A DNA stretch of 15,124 bases, taken from NCBI GenBank assembly GCA_036835375.1, contig DAITMB010000120.1:1-15124 (forward strand). The letters are read 5' to 3'. A model generated the notes under the pieces. That model had not been told where the DNA came from. It was given only the letters and a program-made list of their open reading frames with translations, and ran no database searches. Source of the stretch: JANQTF01 sp036835375 (lineage in GTDB: Bacteria; Bacteroidota; Bacteroidia; J057). Positions 6,290 through 14,034 of this stretch are shown piece by piece. The number at the start of each line of letters is the position of its first letter. The stretch's first letter is position 1. Made by a program: the position numbers and the translations under genes.

Positions 6290-8113
6290 ATGAAAAAGCC
6301 ACATTTCAAGTTCTTAGCTTCCCTGCTGTTGGTATTCAGTTTCTTCTTCCTGGCGTGCGACAAAGACAAAGAGCCGATAGGAGAACTTGACTTCGCCGCA
6401 GTCGTGAACCAAAGCGGCACGATCGAGAATCCACCTGTCTTCACTGTGGTAGATACGCTGCACGGCGAGGCTTCCCAAGAACTCATTGATGACGACATCT
6501 GGGCTTGCAAGGCCTTTGAGGTGGATCTTTCGCAAAACGCAGATGAATTTGTGCTCTTTGCCTCCAACAATGCTGAAATCGTGTATCCGGGCAATTTCCT
6601 TCAGGGGAAATCGGTCTCCGAGGGCGCTCCCCGCATCATCCCGCTGAAACGCGGCTCCGGCACCATCACCATCAATACCCTCAACGGCTCTACCATTGTG
6701 AAGAAGACCGTGCCCGAGGTCAGCTTTTCCTCCATCGCACAGGCCACCAACGACCTCATCGGCAGCAACAACGGCACCCTTACGGCCAACATTTCCTTCA
6801 CCCGCGAGGAGGTGCGCTCTCTGGATGAGTTGGGGGTAAAAATGAATGCGCAATATGCTAGCCTTGGCACCAAAGTGAAGGGCTCCTTCAGCTACAACAG
6901 CTCAAACTCCTTCAGTAGTGTGTTTGTCAAGGTGACCCAGTCGCTCTACTCCATTGTGTATGACATCCCGAATGTGTCCACGGCTTTTGACCCCAGCGTG
7001 ACTCCCGCCGATTTGCAAAAATATGTGCAACCCGGCAATCCTGCGACCTACATTTCCTCCGTCAACTATGGGCGAATATTTTACTTGTTGATCCAATCGA
7101 CACAGAGTACGGAGGAAATCAAAGCTGCCGTTACAGCCTCGTTCAATGGTGGTCTTGTGAGCGGCGGGGGCGGCATCAAGGTAGAGAGCGTGAACGAATT
7201 GTCAAATGTGAACGTCTCAGGCTATGCCTATGGTGGTGACGCTGGACTGGCTGCTGGTGCCCTGATCGGTGATATGGACGACGTGAAAACCTTCATCGAA
7301 GAAGGCGGAGCCATCAACAACGGCGCGCCGATTTCCTATGTCGTGCGCAGCTTGGAGGATCCCTCCATCGTCGTAGCCGCTAATCTGGCCACCAAATACA
7401 CTGTGACGGAATGCGAAAATGTGACTGGCGGCCTCGTCACCTTTACCGATGCGCTTCAAAGCGTGGGCGCCGCCTGTTTTGTGGTGGGCAATAACGTGTC
7501 CAAAATCTCTCTCTTTGACCGCGTCTCCAACCAATACGTGAATGTTAACGCCAGAACAGGCGCCATCACCGGCCCTTTTGGTATCTGGCAATGGGGTGTA
7601 GATAATACCCATCCCTTCCGAAACAGCGGTGTGGGCGCTTCCGTCAATATCCGCACGGACAGTGACCCCAGAAAGACTTATTTTTTCAGCAAGGACGGCA
7701 CCAAATATTCGGCCTATCGACCTGCAAACGGTTCCTTTTCGCCGGTGTACGAATTATGGCAGTGGGGCACCCCTTACAGTTGTCCCTTCACCGCCATCGG
7801 TGCCGCGATGGACGTATCCGTCGGCACACGAGAGATCGCTTGCCTGTTCAACTTTGAAGGCACAGAGTACACGCTGTTCGAGTCGGGTCAATTCAGCGTG
7901 CCGCGCTCCATCAAAGACCTACAAGTCCGCAACCGCGATGCACCAGTCGCCATACCCTTTGATGCTGTAGGCGCAGCGCTGCGTCTGCACGTGGTCAATA
8001 GCGATGGGTCGGAGAACAGCCGCGTCGTGATGGCAATCTTTGACGGAGCCGGGCAAACATACGTCTATTTCGACATGGACCGCAATGTGATCGTGGGACC
8101 GCTGGCAATATAG
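6290..8113 (+). CDS. CDC-like pore-forming lipoprotein with a C-terminal four-repeat domain
   Basis: A 607-residue protein matching domains 1-3 of cholesterol-dependent cytolysins, which form large beta-barrel pores. Residues 1-23 are a lipoprotein signal (hydrophobic core, FLAC, Cys23), followed by DKDKE, like the acidic/Lys export signal that sends Bacteroidota lipoproteins to the cell surface. CDC landmarks: IVYPGNFLQG (97-106) and TITINTLNG (125-133); the first membrane hairpin region about 185-215; SIVYDIPN...FDPSVTPADLQ (221-243); ISSVNYGRIFYLL (255-267); the second hairpin region, glycine-rich, 282-312; GYAYGGDAG with the hinge-type double Gly (311-319); FIEEGGAINNGAPISYVV (335-352). 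After residue 375 the CDC domain 4 and its Trp-rich undecapeptide are absent; about 220 residues of four repeats follow instead. It is monocistronic, divergent from the arsR operon. Possible roles are toxin, predation or defence against competitors. Pore-forming family is well supported; target and action are inference. Confidence 0.85.
   Translation: MKKPHFKFLASLLLVFSFFFLACDKDKEPIGELDFAAVVNQSGTIENPPVFTVVDTLHGEASQELIDDDIWACKAFEVDLSQNADEFVLFASNNAEIVYPGNFLQGKSVSEGAPRIIPLKRGSGTITINTLNGSTIVKKTVPEVSFSSIAQATNDLIGSNNGTLTANISFTREEVRSLDELGVKMNAQYASLGTKVKGSFSYNSSNSFSSVFVKVTQSLYSIVYDIPNVSTAFDPSVTPADLQKYVQPGNPATYISSVNYGRIFYLLIQSTQSTEEIKAAVTASFNGGLVSGGGGIKVESVNELSNVNVSGYAYGGDAGLAAGALIGDMDDVKTFIEEGGAINNGAPISYVVRSLEDPSIVVAANLATKYTVTECENVTGGLVTFTDALQSVGAACFVVGNNVSKISLFDRVSNQYVNVNARTGAITGPFGIWQWGVDNTHPFRNSGVGASVNIRTDSDPRKTYFFSKDGTKYSAYRPANGSFSPVYELWQWGTPYSCPFTAIGAAMDVSVGTREIACLFNFEGTEYTLFESGQFSVPRSIKDLQVRNRDAPVAIPFDAVGAALRLHVVNSDGSENSRVVMAIFDGAGQTYVYFDMDRNVIVGPLAI
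7448..8110 (+). repeat. Four tandem protein repeats of about 56 codons (propeller-like)
   Basis: Residues about 387-607 of the cytolysin-like protein divide into four units. Each starts with a small motif, SVGAACF (391), GVGASVN (447), AIGAAMD (502) and AVGAALR (559), so the period is 55-57 residues. Each then has a strand ending in an aromatic/hydrophobic pair (SLF, YFF, CLF, AIF) and a turn with Tyr (NQYVNV, TKYSAY, TEYTLF, QTYVYF). Units 1 and 2 end with IWQWG and LWQWG. Four units of about 55 residues suggest a four-bladed propeller, hemopexin-like in size, although classical hemopexin motifs are only loosely matched. The repeats are seen directly; the fold is inference. Confidence 0.7.
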
Positions 8114-8164
8114 GACTTGCCCAGCATCAGGATTGCAAGATCATACAATCAAGCCTACACCAGC

Positions 8165-8204
8165 GCGGAGTGAAAGCGTGCAAGAATGCTCGTTTTCGCT
8201 CCGC
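8165..8204 (+). terminator. Strong hairpin after the cytolysin gene
   Basis: As RNA, 8165-8178 pairs with 8191-8204 over 14 base pairs (two G-U wobbles), and after a U-U mismatch three further pairs close an AGAA tetraloop. It lies 52 bases past the cytolysin stop, between two convergent genes. Only a modest T-rich stretch follows (tccatcttt), so it may be an imperfect or bidirectional terminator, a transcript-stabilising hairpin, or a REP-like repeat. Confidence 0.45.
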
Positions 8205-8335
8205 TCCATCTTTCGACATGGCGTGTTGTTCACGAATGATTCACATTTCGCTGACCATTCCTTGCGACTGCCAGCCGCAGAATCTCTCTTTCCTGTTCCC
8301 TGAACCTAGTTTCACCCCAAAATGTGAAAAGTCGC

Positions 8336-10216
8336 TTACAGACCGTGAATAACTTGCTGAATTGATTCATCTGTATCAATCACAAGCTTTTTGCGAAGGC
8401 GATAGCGGGCTTTGTTGACGCTGTCAGGTGTAATATTGAGAATCGCAGCCATTTCCTTCGTAGAAAGGTCCATCTTCATGAGGCAAATCAAGCGACGCTC
8501 GTGACCGGTCAATCCTTCAAAGGATTGGGCAATTTTCTCCTCGAAGCCTTGATATACCGTGAGAAAAATTTCTTCGAATTGCTCCCAGTCGCCGTCATTA
8601 CGCATATTGGCATCGATGGCTCCTACCAATGGCTTGAAGCGTTGACGGGTCTCTCCCTCCACCTCCAGTTGCTCAATGTCGCGCTTGAGGTGTGCAAGGA
8701 GCTGGTTTTTTGACACGATGTGGAGCGTGCGAGTGGTCAGTTCTCGTTTGTAATGTTCTACATCTCGTTCCAATGCTTTCTTTTCCAGCTTTTGCACGAC
8801 TTCGCGGCGAAGGCTGCGCTGTCGGTGCCACAGGAAAGCGAGGATCCCAAGGGCAAGGATCAAGACACTACCGATCCACAGCGACCGAAGACGCAGCGCG
8901 CTGAGATCGGCCCGTTGACGCAACAGCTCATTTTCCTGCACTTGCCGCAAGAGAGCTTGCTCATTTCGCTCTATCTCAAGGCGGGTTCTGAGCTCTTCGA
9001 TTTGCTGTGACTTGGTCGCATTGTAGAGCGTGTCACTCAGCGCGTGGTAAAGGCGATAGTCTGAGAGCGCCTTTCGAGATTCTCCCATTCGCTCCTGCGT
9101 CTCAGATCGATAGAGGTAAGCCTGCCGAAGTGCTTCGGGCGCGCCAATACTTTGGGCGATTTGAACTGCTCGATCGAGCAAAGGTAGTGCTGCTGAGGGA
9201 CGTTGCATGGCCAGATAGGTCAAAGCCATTTCAGTAAGCGATTCGAGGGTGTAATCCGCCGAGCGATCTTGCTCGGACAGTTGATGGCCCTCTGTCAAGC
9301 TTTTCAGCGATGCAGTAAATTGACCTTCAGCTCGTTGCACCCTTCCTAAAATAATCTTGGCGGCGGCAAGCACATCGGTGGCCCCCATTTCTTGGGCGAG
9401 AACGATGGCAAGCTCCAAGTGATGGCGCGATTCTGGGACTTGGCCGAGGGCAAATAACGCTTTTCCAATCTTCTTGTGGGTCTCGGCCTGGTAATAGACA
9501 TCCTCCCGACCTTCGTAAATCTCAAGGGCTTCGCGGCTATATATCAGCGACTGGCCGTAATAGCGGTGATCCATCTCCAGATCGGCGATGTGGAGCAAAA
9601 TATCTGCTTTGCGGTGAGGCTTGTCGAACTGCTTGTGCAAGGCAAGAGCCTCTAGGTAACTGCTCATCGCCAAGGAGTGCTTGCCCTGCTGGTGGTGTAC
9701 TTGGCCTCGCAGGTCATAACTCGTGGCCAGCTCCGATATATCTTGGCCGGGACTCGTCAGCAGGATGATGTTCTCTCTTAATAAATCCAGAGCATAGTTA
9801 TGATTGCCTTGCTCGTAGGCCAGAATCGCGGAGGCGTGTCTCCCAAGGATCAATCCCTTCTCGTGTCGGATCGAAGCGTTGATCTGAAGTGACTGCTTGA
9901 AATAGTACATAGCAGAATCCACCAAGCCAGCACTGTGATGATACACGCCAAGATGATAATAGGCCAAGCCCAGAGCGATGCTGTCCATGGAACTGGTAGC
10001 GATTCGTAGCTCTTCCACGGCAAAACTTCGTGCACAATCAGGGTCTTTGTAGAGGCTTGCGTAAAAAAGGTGACTGAGTGTCCTAAGCTGGTTTTTGGGC
10101 GTTTGCTGCTCCGCTAGGGATGCCAAGAGGCTGTCGATCCGAGAAATGCTTTGTGCAAAGCATCCCATCGGCGCGAAGCATAATAGGAACAGCCAAGCAC
10201 AAAGATTTTGCATCAT
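8336..10216 (-). CDS. Membrane-bound TPR regulator with C-terminal LuxR-type HTH
   Basis: A 626-residue one-component regulator of a type common in Bacteroidota. Residues 1-21 are a signal peptide ending FAQ. Residues about 45-395 hold TPR repeats in the periplasm (for example YYHLGVYHHSAGLVDSAMYYF at 87-106 and KKIGKALFALGQVPESRHHL at 248-267). A coiled coil (about 402-440) leads to one membrane helix (SLWIGSVLILALGILAFLW, 445-463), then a cytoplasmic coiled coil (470-520). The C-terminal HTH (568-612) carries LTGHERRLICLMKMDLSTKEM then AAILNITPDSVNKARYRLRKKL, the GerE/LuxR pattern. It would sense something outside through the TPR domain and bind DNA while tethered to the membrane. It converges on the cytolysin gene with 222 bases between. 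Target genes are unknown; its neighbours are candidates only by proximity. Confidence 0.85.
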   Translation of the reverse strand: MMQNLCAWLFLLCFAPMGCFAQSISRIDSLLASLAEQQTPKNQLRTLSHLFYASLYKDPDCARSFAVEELRIATSSMDSIALGLAYYHLGVYHHSAGLVDSAMYYFKQSLQINASIRHEKGLILGRHASAILAYEQGNHNYALDLLRENIILLTSPGQDISELATSYDLRGQVHHQQGKHSLAMSSYLEALALHKQFDKPHRKADILLHIADLEMDHRYYGQSLIYSREALEIYEGREDVYYQAETHKKIGKALFALGQVPESRHHLELAIVLAQEMGATDVLAAAKIILGRVQRAEGQFTASLKSLTEGHQLSEQDRSADYTLESLTEMALTYLAMQRPSAALPLLDRAVQIAQSIGAPEALRQAYLYRSETQERMGESRKALSDYRLYHALSDTLYNATKSQQIEELRTRLEIERNEQALLRQVQENELLRQRADLSALRLRSLWIGSVLILALGILAFLWHRQRSLRREVVQKLEKKALERDVEHYKRELTTRTLHIVSKNQLLAHLKRDIEQLEVEGETRQRFKPLVGAIDANMRNDGDWEQFEEIFLTVYQGFEEKIAQSFEGLTGHERRLICLMKMDLSTKEMAAILNITPDSVNKARYRLRKKLVIDTDESIQQVIHGL

Positions 10217-10341
10217 CAGCTTATAATTTCTCTCTTTCAGAGAGTGCTACAGTCAGCAGACAACGATTTGCACTGGTATGAAGCGGAAAAATTCCCACGC
10301 CTTCCTTTGCGACCATTGGTAGCAATATTTTGGAAGCCCGC

Positions 10342-12009
10342 CTACTGCTTTAGCCATCTACCTTGAACGAGTCCCTGATCTTCGGTTTGGATCCGAAGGT
10401 AATACATCCCGGGCGGAAGCACACTGACATCAAATGTACTAGGCTCGTAGCCAACCTTTCGGACTTCAATGACTTGTCCCAAAGCTCCCAGGAGCATACA
10501 ACTGCCGGGCACACCTTCTACCGTGAGGGTTGTCGTAGCAGGAACAGGATAAAGCTTCAACCCCAACTCGAGCGCATGCGTGACCAGCACCTCGACCGTA
10601 GGGGAATACGAAACTTTCCCATCAATATCCCGCTGCTGGAGCCGATACAAATACCTCCCGTCTCCCGGCACACGATCTTCATACCCATAGGTTTGTGTAG
10701 TGTTAGAATTTCCTTGACCAGCCACAAAATCCAGTGATTCCCACAGCAATGCATCAATGCTTCGCTGAACGAAAAATCCCTCATTTTGAATCTCAGAGGC
10801 AGTTTCCCAGCCGAGCTTTACGGCATTTCCGAGTTGGGAGGCGTGAAAAGTCAGCAGTTCTACAGGAAGACCCGCCGGAACCACTTCCATGCTGAACACC
10901 CCTGAGCCATTGATCAAGCTAAATGCCAATCCAGGAGGCGGCGGGGGAAAGTGGAATATGGGAGAGCCTGTGATGGTCCCACTGACCGTGATCAAGTCAA
11001 ATGAATCTCCAGAACTGGGCAGAAATCCTCCTTCGAAGCTCACCTCAACTTCAAACCCGCCCAGGTTTGCATTCCCAACCACAGCCAAATAGTCGTTTCC
11101 ACCAGAAGCGCCATTGCCTGCGGTACCCTCTACTTTGGGGCGAAGCACAAGCTCGCTGAGATCAAATTCGGAGGTTCCGGTCTCCATAGAGATGACCGAA
11201 GGGGCATCTCCAAATTCCAAGGCCCCATCCAGGGACAAATTTCCGATTTTACGAATGATCCCTTCTCCTATCAGGGTTCCTGTAACTGTTTGGGTAAGGC
11301 TTCCTTCCGTATTCACCCACACAATGTAGTTGGTGTTCAAGCAGCTCAATGTTCCCTGATTCAGGAAATTACTAGGACGATTTGACCGCCCACTCAAATA
11401 AATTGCATACTGCGTACCGTCGGAGACTTCTACCGTTCCTTGATTGTCAAAAAGATTGTATGCCCCTAAGGAAGCGCCACCCGCCACGTCTATGTGCATT
11501 CCATAGCTACCGCAATCCTTGACCTCGACCAACCCGGTATTGGTGAAGTTGATGGCGTCGTTGCTCTGGTTATAAAGGTAAATATTTCTCGATTCAAAAT
11601 TTTCAACCTTCAGTTCCCCATCAATCTGAATATCTGCTGTTGATCCGGAATACACCCGCACAGTGAATCCGTGGGCCCTCGTACCGACTCCGTTGAGGGA
11701 CAAAATGCCGCCTGAGACAACATGGAAATTAAGATGACTTCCTGAATAAAGATACACCTCAAACGATTTAGCTACTGCTACAAAACCTGATGGAACCACA
11801 ATGGTATCCGTGACTGCATTTAGGAAAAAATTGACATCATCCGCAGCCAAAGGCACCCCCACCGGACTCCAGTTATCCGGGTGGTTCCAATCGTTGGATA
11901 CAGTCCCAATCCAAGCTTTATCAACTGCAAAAAGTCCAGATCCAGATAGGGGGAGCAACAGACACACCAGCGCTATGCTCACTTTCCAAAAGTGTAAAGA
12001 ATTTTTCAT
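10342..12009 (-). CDS. T9SS-exported beta-rich protein with C-terminal sorting domain
   Basis: A 555-residue secreted protein. A signal peptide covers about 1-29 (hydrophobic core SIALVCLLLPLSGSGLFA). Residues about 33-350 are Gly/Asn/Thr-rich strands with phrases such as AWIGTVSNDWNHPDNW, NLSLDGALEF and NDYLAVVGNANLGG, like the beta-helical, autotransporter-like domains of Bacteroidota surface proteins; five prolines (355-359) end this part. Residues 381-480 are the beta-sandwich module LPVELLTF...LGWETASEIQNEGFFVQRS...YRLQQRDIDGKVSYSP that precedes many sorting domains. Residues 482-555 are a type A T9SS sorting domain: LYPVPA (YPNPA variant), then GQV, LPPGMYYLRI and a basic end. The product would be cleaved and attached to, or released from, the cell surface. 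Substrate is unknown. It is monocistronic, 162 bases downstream of the photolyase gene on the same strand. Confidence 0.85.
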   Translation of the reverse strand: MKNSLHFWKVSIALVCLLLPLSGSGLFAVDKAWIGTVSNDWNHPDNWSPVGVPLAADDVNFFLNAVTDTIVVPSGFVAVAKSFEVYLYSGSHLNFHVVSGGILSLNGVGTRAHGFTVRVYSGSTADIQIDGELKVENFESRNIYLYNQSNDAINFTNTGLVEVKDCGSYGMHIDVAGGASLGAYNLFDNQGTVEVSDGTQYAIYLSGRSNRPSNFLNQGTLSCLNTNYIVWVNTEGSLTQTVTGTLIGEGIIRKIGNLSLDGALEFGDAPSVISMETGTSEFDLSELVLRPKVEGTAGNGASGGNDYLAVVGNANLGGFEVEVSFEGGFLPSSGDSFDLITVSGTITGSPIFHFPPPPPGLAFSLINGSGVFSMEVVPAGLPVELLTFHASQLGNAVKLGWETASEIQNEGFFVQRSIDALLWESLDFVAGQGNSNTTQTYGYEDRVPGDGRYLYRLQQRDIDGKVSYSPTVEVLVTHALELGLKLYPVPATTTLTVEGVPGSCMLLGALGQVIEVRKVGYEPSTFDVSVLPPGMYYLRIQTEDQGLVQGRWLKQ

Positions 12010-12127
12010 GAGTTTGTAAGGGGTATGGGTGGTAGAATGAGATCTACTTGGGTGACGAAAGATCCCAACTCTCTGCGAGAATGCACGACATCCCCGCTTG
12101 AGTAGTCAGATTCCTCGCGCTAACGGT

Positions 12128-12139
12128 TATGCTAGCATA
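12128..12139. promoter_or_regulatory. Perfect 12-bp palindrome between photolyase and T9SS protein genes
   Basis: The bases tatgctagcata are a perfect palindrome in the 162-base spacer between the stop of the photolyase gene (12172) and the start of the T9SS cargo gene (12009). It could be an operator for the latter; chance cannot be excluded. Confidence 0.25.
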
Positions 12140-12171
12140 TTCCATACCCGAAACATCTTCGAAGCTAAATT

Positions 12172-13710
12172 TTATAGGACATCAATATTTTCGAGGTATT
12201 CAGCGGCTTGTTTTAGGGTTGCCGTCAGCTCCGATTCTGACATCCTTTCCAGTGTTTTGTAGGCAAATCCGATCCTGGGGTGCTTGATGAGCAAGGATTC
12301 ATGACGCTGGTAAAAGTCCCAATATAGGCTATTGAATGGGCAGGCTTGCTTGCCATGACGCTTCTTTTGATCATATGCGCAACTGCCGCAGTAATCCGAC
12401 ATTTTGTCCATGTAATTTGCGGAAGATACATATGGCTTACTACCCACCAATCCGCCATCGGCATACTGGCTCATGCCTCGAGTGTTCGTAATTTCTACCC
12501 ACTCAATGGCGTCGAGGTAAATACCGAGATACCATCGATCCAATTCGTCGGGAGAGATCCCCGCAAGCAATGCAAAATTACCAGTGACCATCAAGCGCTG
12601 AATATGGTGAGCATAGGCATGGTCCAGCGAGTCCCCAATCGCTTGAGAGAGGCAATTCATCTTGGTCTCTCCCGTCCAGAACCATCCAGGCAAAGGCCGA
12701 TCGTGACCGAAAAAGTTGAGCGTAGCATATTCCGGCATATGCGCCCAGTACACCCCTCGCATATATTCGCGCCACCCCACAATCTGACGCACAAAGCCTT
12801 CTATTTGCGCCAAGCCAATATGATCTTGGTGGGCCTGCCAGTGCGAAATGGCTCGCTGCACGACTTCCAGGGGACTCAGGATCTTCGCATTCATCGGAAA
12901 AGAAATCCGCGCGTGAAAGAGCGCCCAATGCTCGCGGCTCATGGCGTCCTGATACTGCCCAAACCAAGGAAGTCGTTTCTCTAGAAATTCATCCAGCACC
13001 ATCAATGCTTCCTGGCGCGTAACGGGCCAGGAAAAGGCTTGAGCGTCTATTCGCCCAAACGTCTTGGCACCACAACGATCCAGCATTTCTACCAGCGCCG
13101 ACACGTCCTTTCGAATCAATTCCGGCTTAGGAATGGGCACCTTGCCGTCATAGCGATTGCGGTTTTCTGCATCGTAGTTCCATTGACCCCCGGCCGGGCT
13201 TCCGTCCGCTTCCAACATGATGTCGAATTTCTTGCGCATCCGTCGATAAAAGGTCTCCATCAAGTAGGTCTTCTTTCCCCTGAACAGCTCGGCCATCTCG
13301 GTTCGGGAAGTGAGAAAGTGCTCGGTGTCAACGCTTTCTGAGCTGATTTTCAGTCGCTGACATATTCCTTGAAGCTGTCGATCCAGGCGATATTCGTCGG
13401 GAAGCTGATAGGCAAAATGGGTGATCTCGTGCCGCTCTATCAACCAAAGGAGGTTTTCCTCCAGTTGCTGCTGGTTTTCAGGATCATCCAGACGCAGGTA
13501 CACGAAGCGGTGCCCCTCCGCTTGACGTTCCTCTGCAAAAGCCCTCATCGCCGAAAAGAATGCCACAACTTTTTGGATGTGGTGCATGACATAATCGGTC
13601 TCCTGCCGCATTTCCATCATGCAGTAGAGGATGTCTTCCTCGGTTTGCTCAAACCAAGTATGCTGAGCGTTGAGCTGATCGCCAAGAAGAAATCGAAGAG
13701 TACGAGCCAT
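12172..13710 (-). CDS. Fe-S cluster photolyase/cryptochrome (FeS-BCP, (6-4) photolyase type)
   Basis: A 512-residue flavoprotein of the iron-sulphur bacterial cryptochrome/photolyase branch, whose characterised members (Agrobacterium PhrB) repair (6-4) UV photoproducts with light. The N-terminal antenna domain begins RTLRFLLGDQLNAQHTWF; the C-terminal FAD region contains FVRQIVGWREYMRGVYW (306-322) and MVTGNFALLAGISPDELDRW (374-393). Four cysteines fit the [4Fe-4S] ligands: Cys353, Cys441, Cys444 and Cys457 (MNCLSQ, YCGSCAYD, QACPFN), with spacings identical to PhrB Cys350/438/441/454 as I recall them. The length is typical. Start ATG at 13710; the leader up to the divergent gene is 324 bases and holds a 15-bp palindrome. 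It lies divergent to a RecQ-tail protein, consistent with a DNA-repair context. Repair specificity is inferred from the branch. Confidence 0.92.
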   Translation of the reverse strand: MARTLRFLLGDQLNAQHTWFEQTEEDILYCMMEMRQETDYVMHHIQKVVAFFSAMRAFAEERQAEGHRFVYLRLDDPENQQQLEENLLWLIERHEITHFAYQLPDEYRLDRQLQGICQRLKISSESVDTEHFLTSRTEMAELFRGKKTYLMETFYRRMRKKFDIMLEADGSPAGGQWNYDAENRNRYDGKVPIPKPELIRKDVSALVEMLDRCGAKTFGRIDAQAFSWPVTRQEALMVLDEFLEKRLPWFGQYQDAMSREHWALFHARISFPMNAKILSPLEVVQRAISHWQAHQDHIGLAQIEGFVRQIVGWREYMRGVYWAHMPEYATLNFFGHDRPLPGWFWTGETKMNCLSQAIGDSLDHAYAHHIQRLMVTGNFALLAGISPDELDRWYLGIYLDAIEWVEITNTRGMSQYADGGLVGSKPYVSSANYMDKMSDYCGSCAYDQKKRHGKQACPFNSLYWDFYQRHESLLIKHPRIGFAYKTLERMSESELTATLKQAAEYLENIDVL

Positions 13711-14034
13711 GATATTGAGTTTGGTAGGATAAAGCCATTCGAGCCAAAAAAGGTTCGAGACGTTGGTAGGTTGAGCCAGGCGAAGATCGAGAAAGAAAAT
13801 AATGGCACATCACACCTGATCAAATACTCCTCCTTCCTTACCTACCAGAAAGTTTTGTCCATATTTTAAATCAATTGACTATCAATTACTTATAATTTAG
13901 AAATGGCCATTCTTTAGGCAAGCTCGTCCTGATTTTCCCGTTACCTGCTTTTTAGATTTCTCCCTAAATGCCCTGAATAGACATGCGATGTTGCACCTGT
14001 CATCCAGTATTTCACCCAATAATCTTCAATCAAG
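13711..14034. other. Divergent intergenic region with possible regulatory sites
   Basis: About 324 bases separate the photolyase start (minus) from the RecQ-tail gene start (plus). Both promoters should lie here. I see an AT-rich middle (13855-13905) holding aattgactatcaatt, but no clear -33/-7 pair of the phylum's consensus and no RNA gene. A plus-strand open frame (13369-13869) only covers the antisense of the photolyase and this region, and is not a gene. Confidence 0.5.
13873..13887. promoter_or_regulatory. Palindrome in the photolyase/RecQ-tail divergent region
   Basis: The sequence aattgactatcaatt has 6-bp arms (AATTGA/TCAATT) around CTA. It sits about 160 bases from each of the two divergent starts, so it could be a shared operator. 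No regulator is identified, and AT-rich palindromes occur by chance. Confidence 0.3.

Noticed and set aside
6314..6873. Two long minus-strand frames antisense to the cytolysin gene
   Set aside because: Shadows of the strongly coding plus strand; no family match and low-complexity content.
7410..8110. Cholesterol-binding undecapeptide or CDC domain 4
   Set aside because: No ECTGLAWEWWR-like segment; the Trp residues present are in IWQWG/LWQWG, part of the repeat units.
12172..13710. Classical CPD photolyase
   Set aside because: The four-cysteine pattern and the N-terminal sequence fit the Fe-S bacterial branch, not class I or II CPD enzymes.
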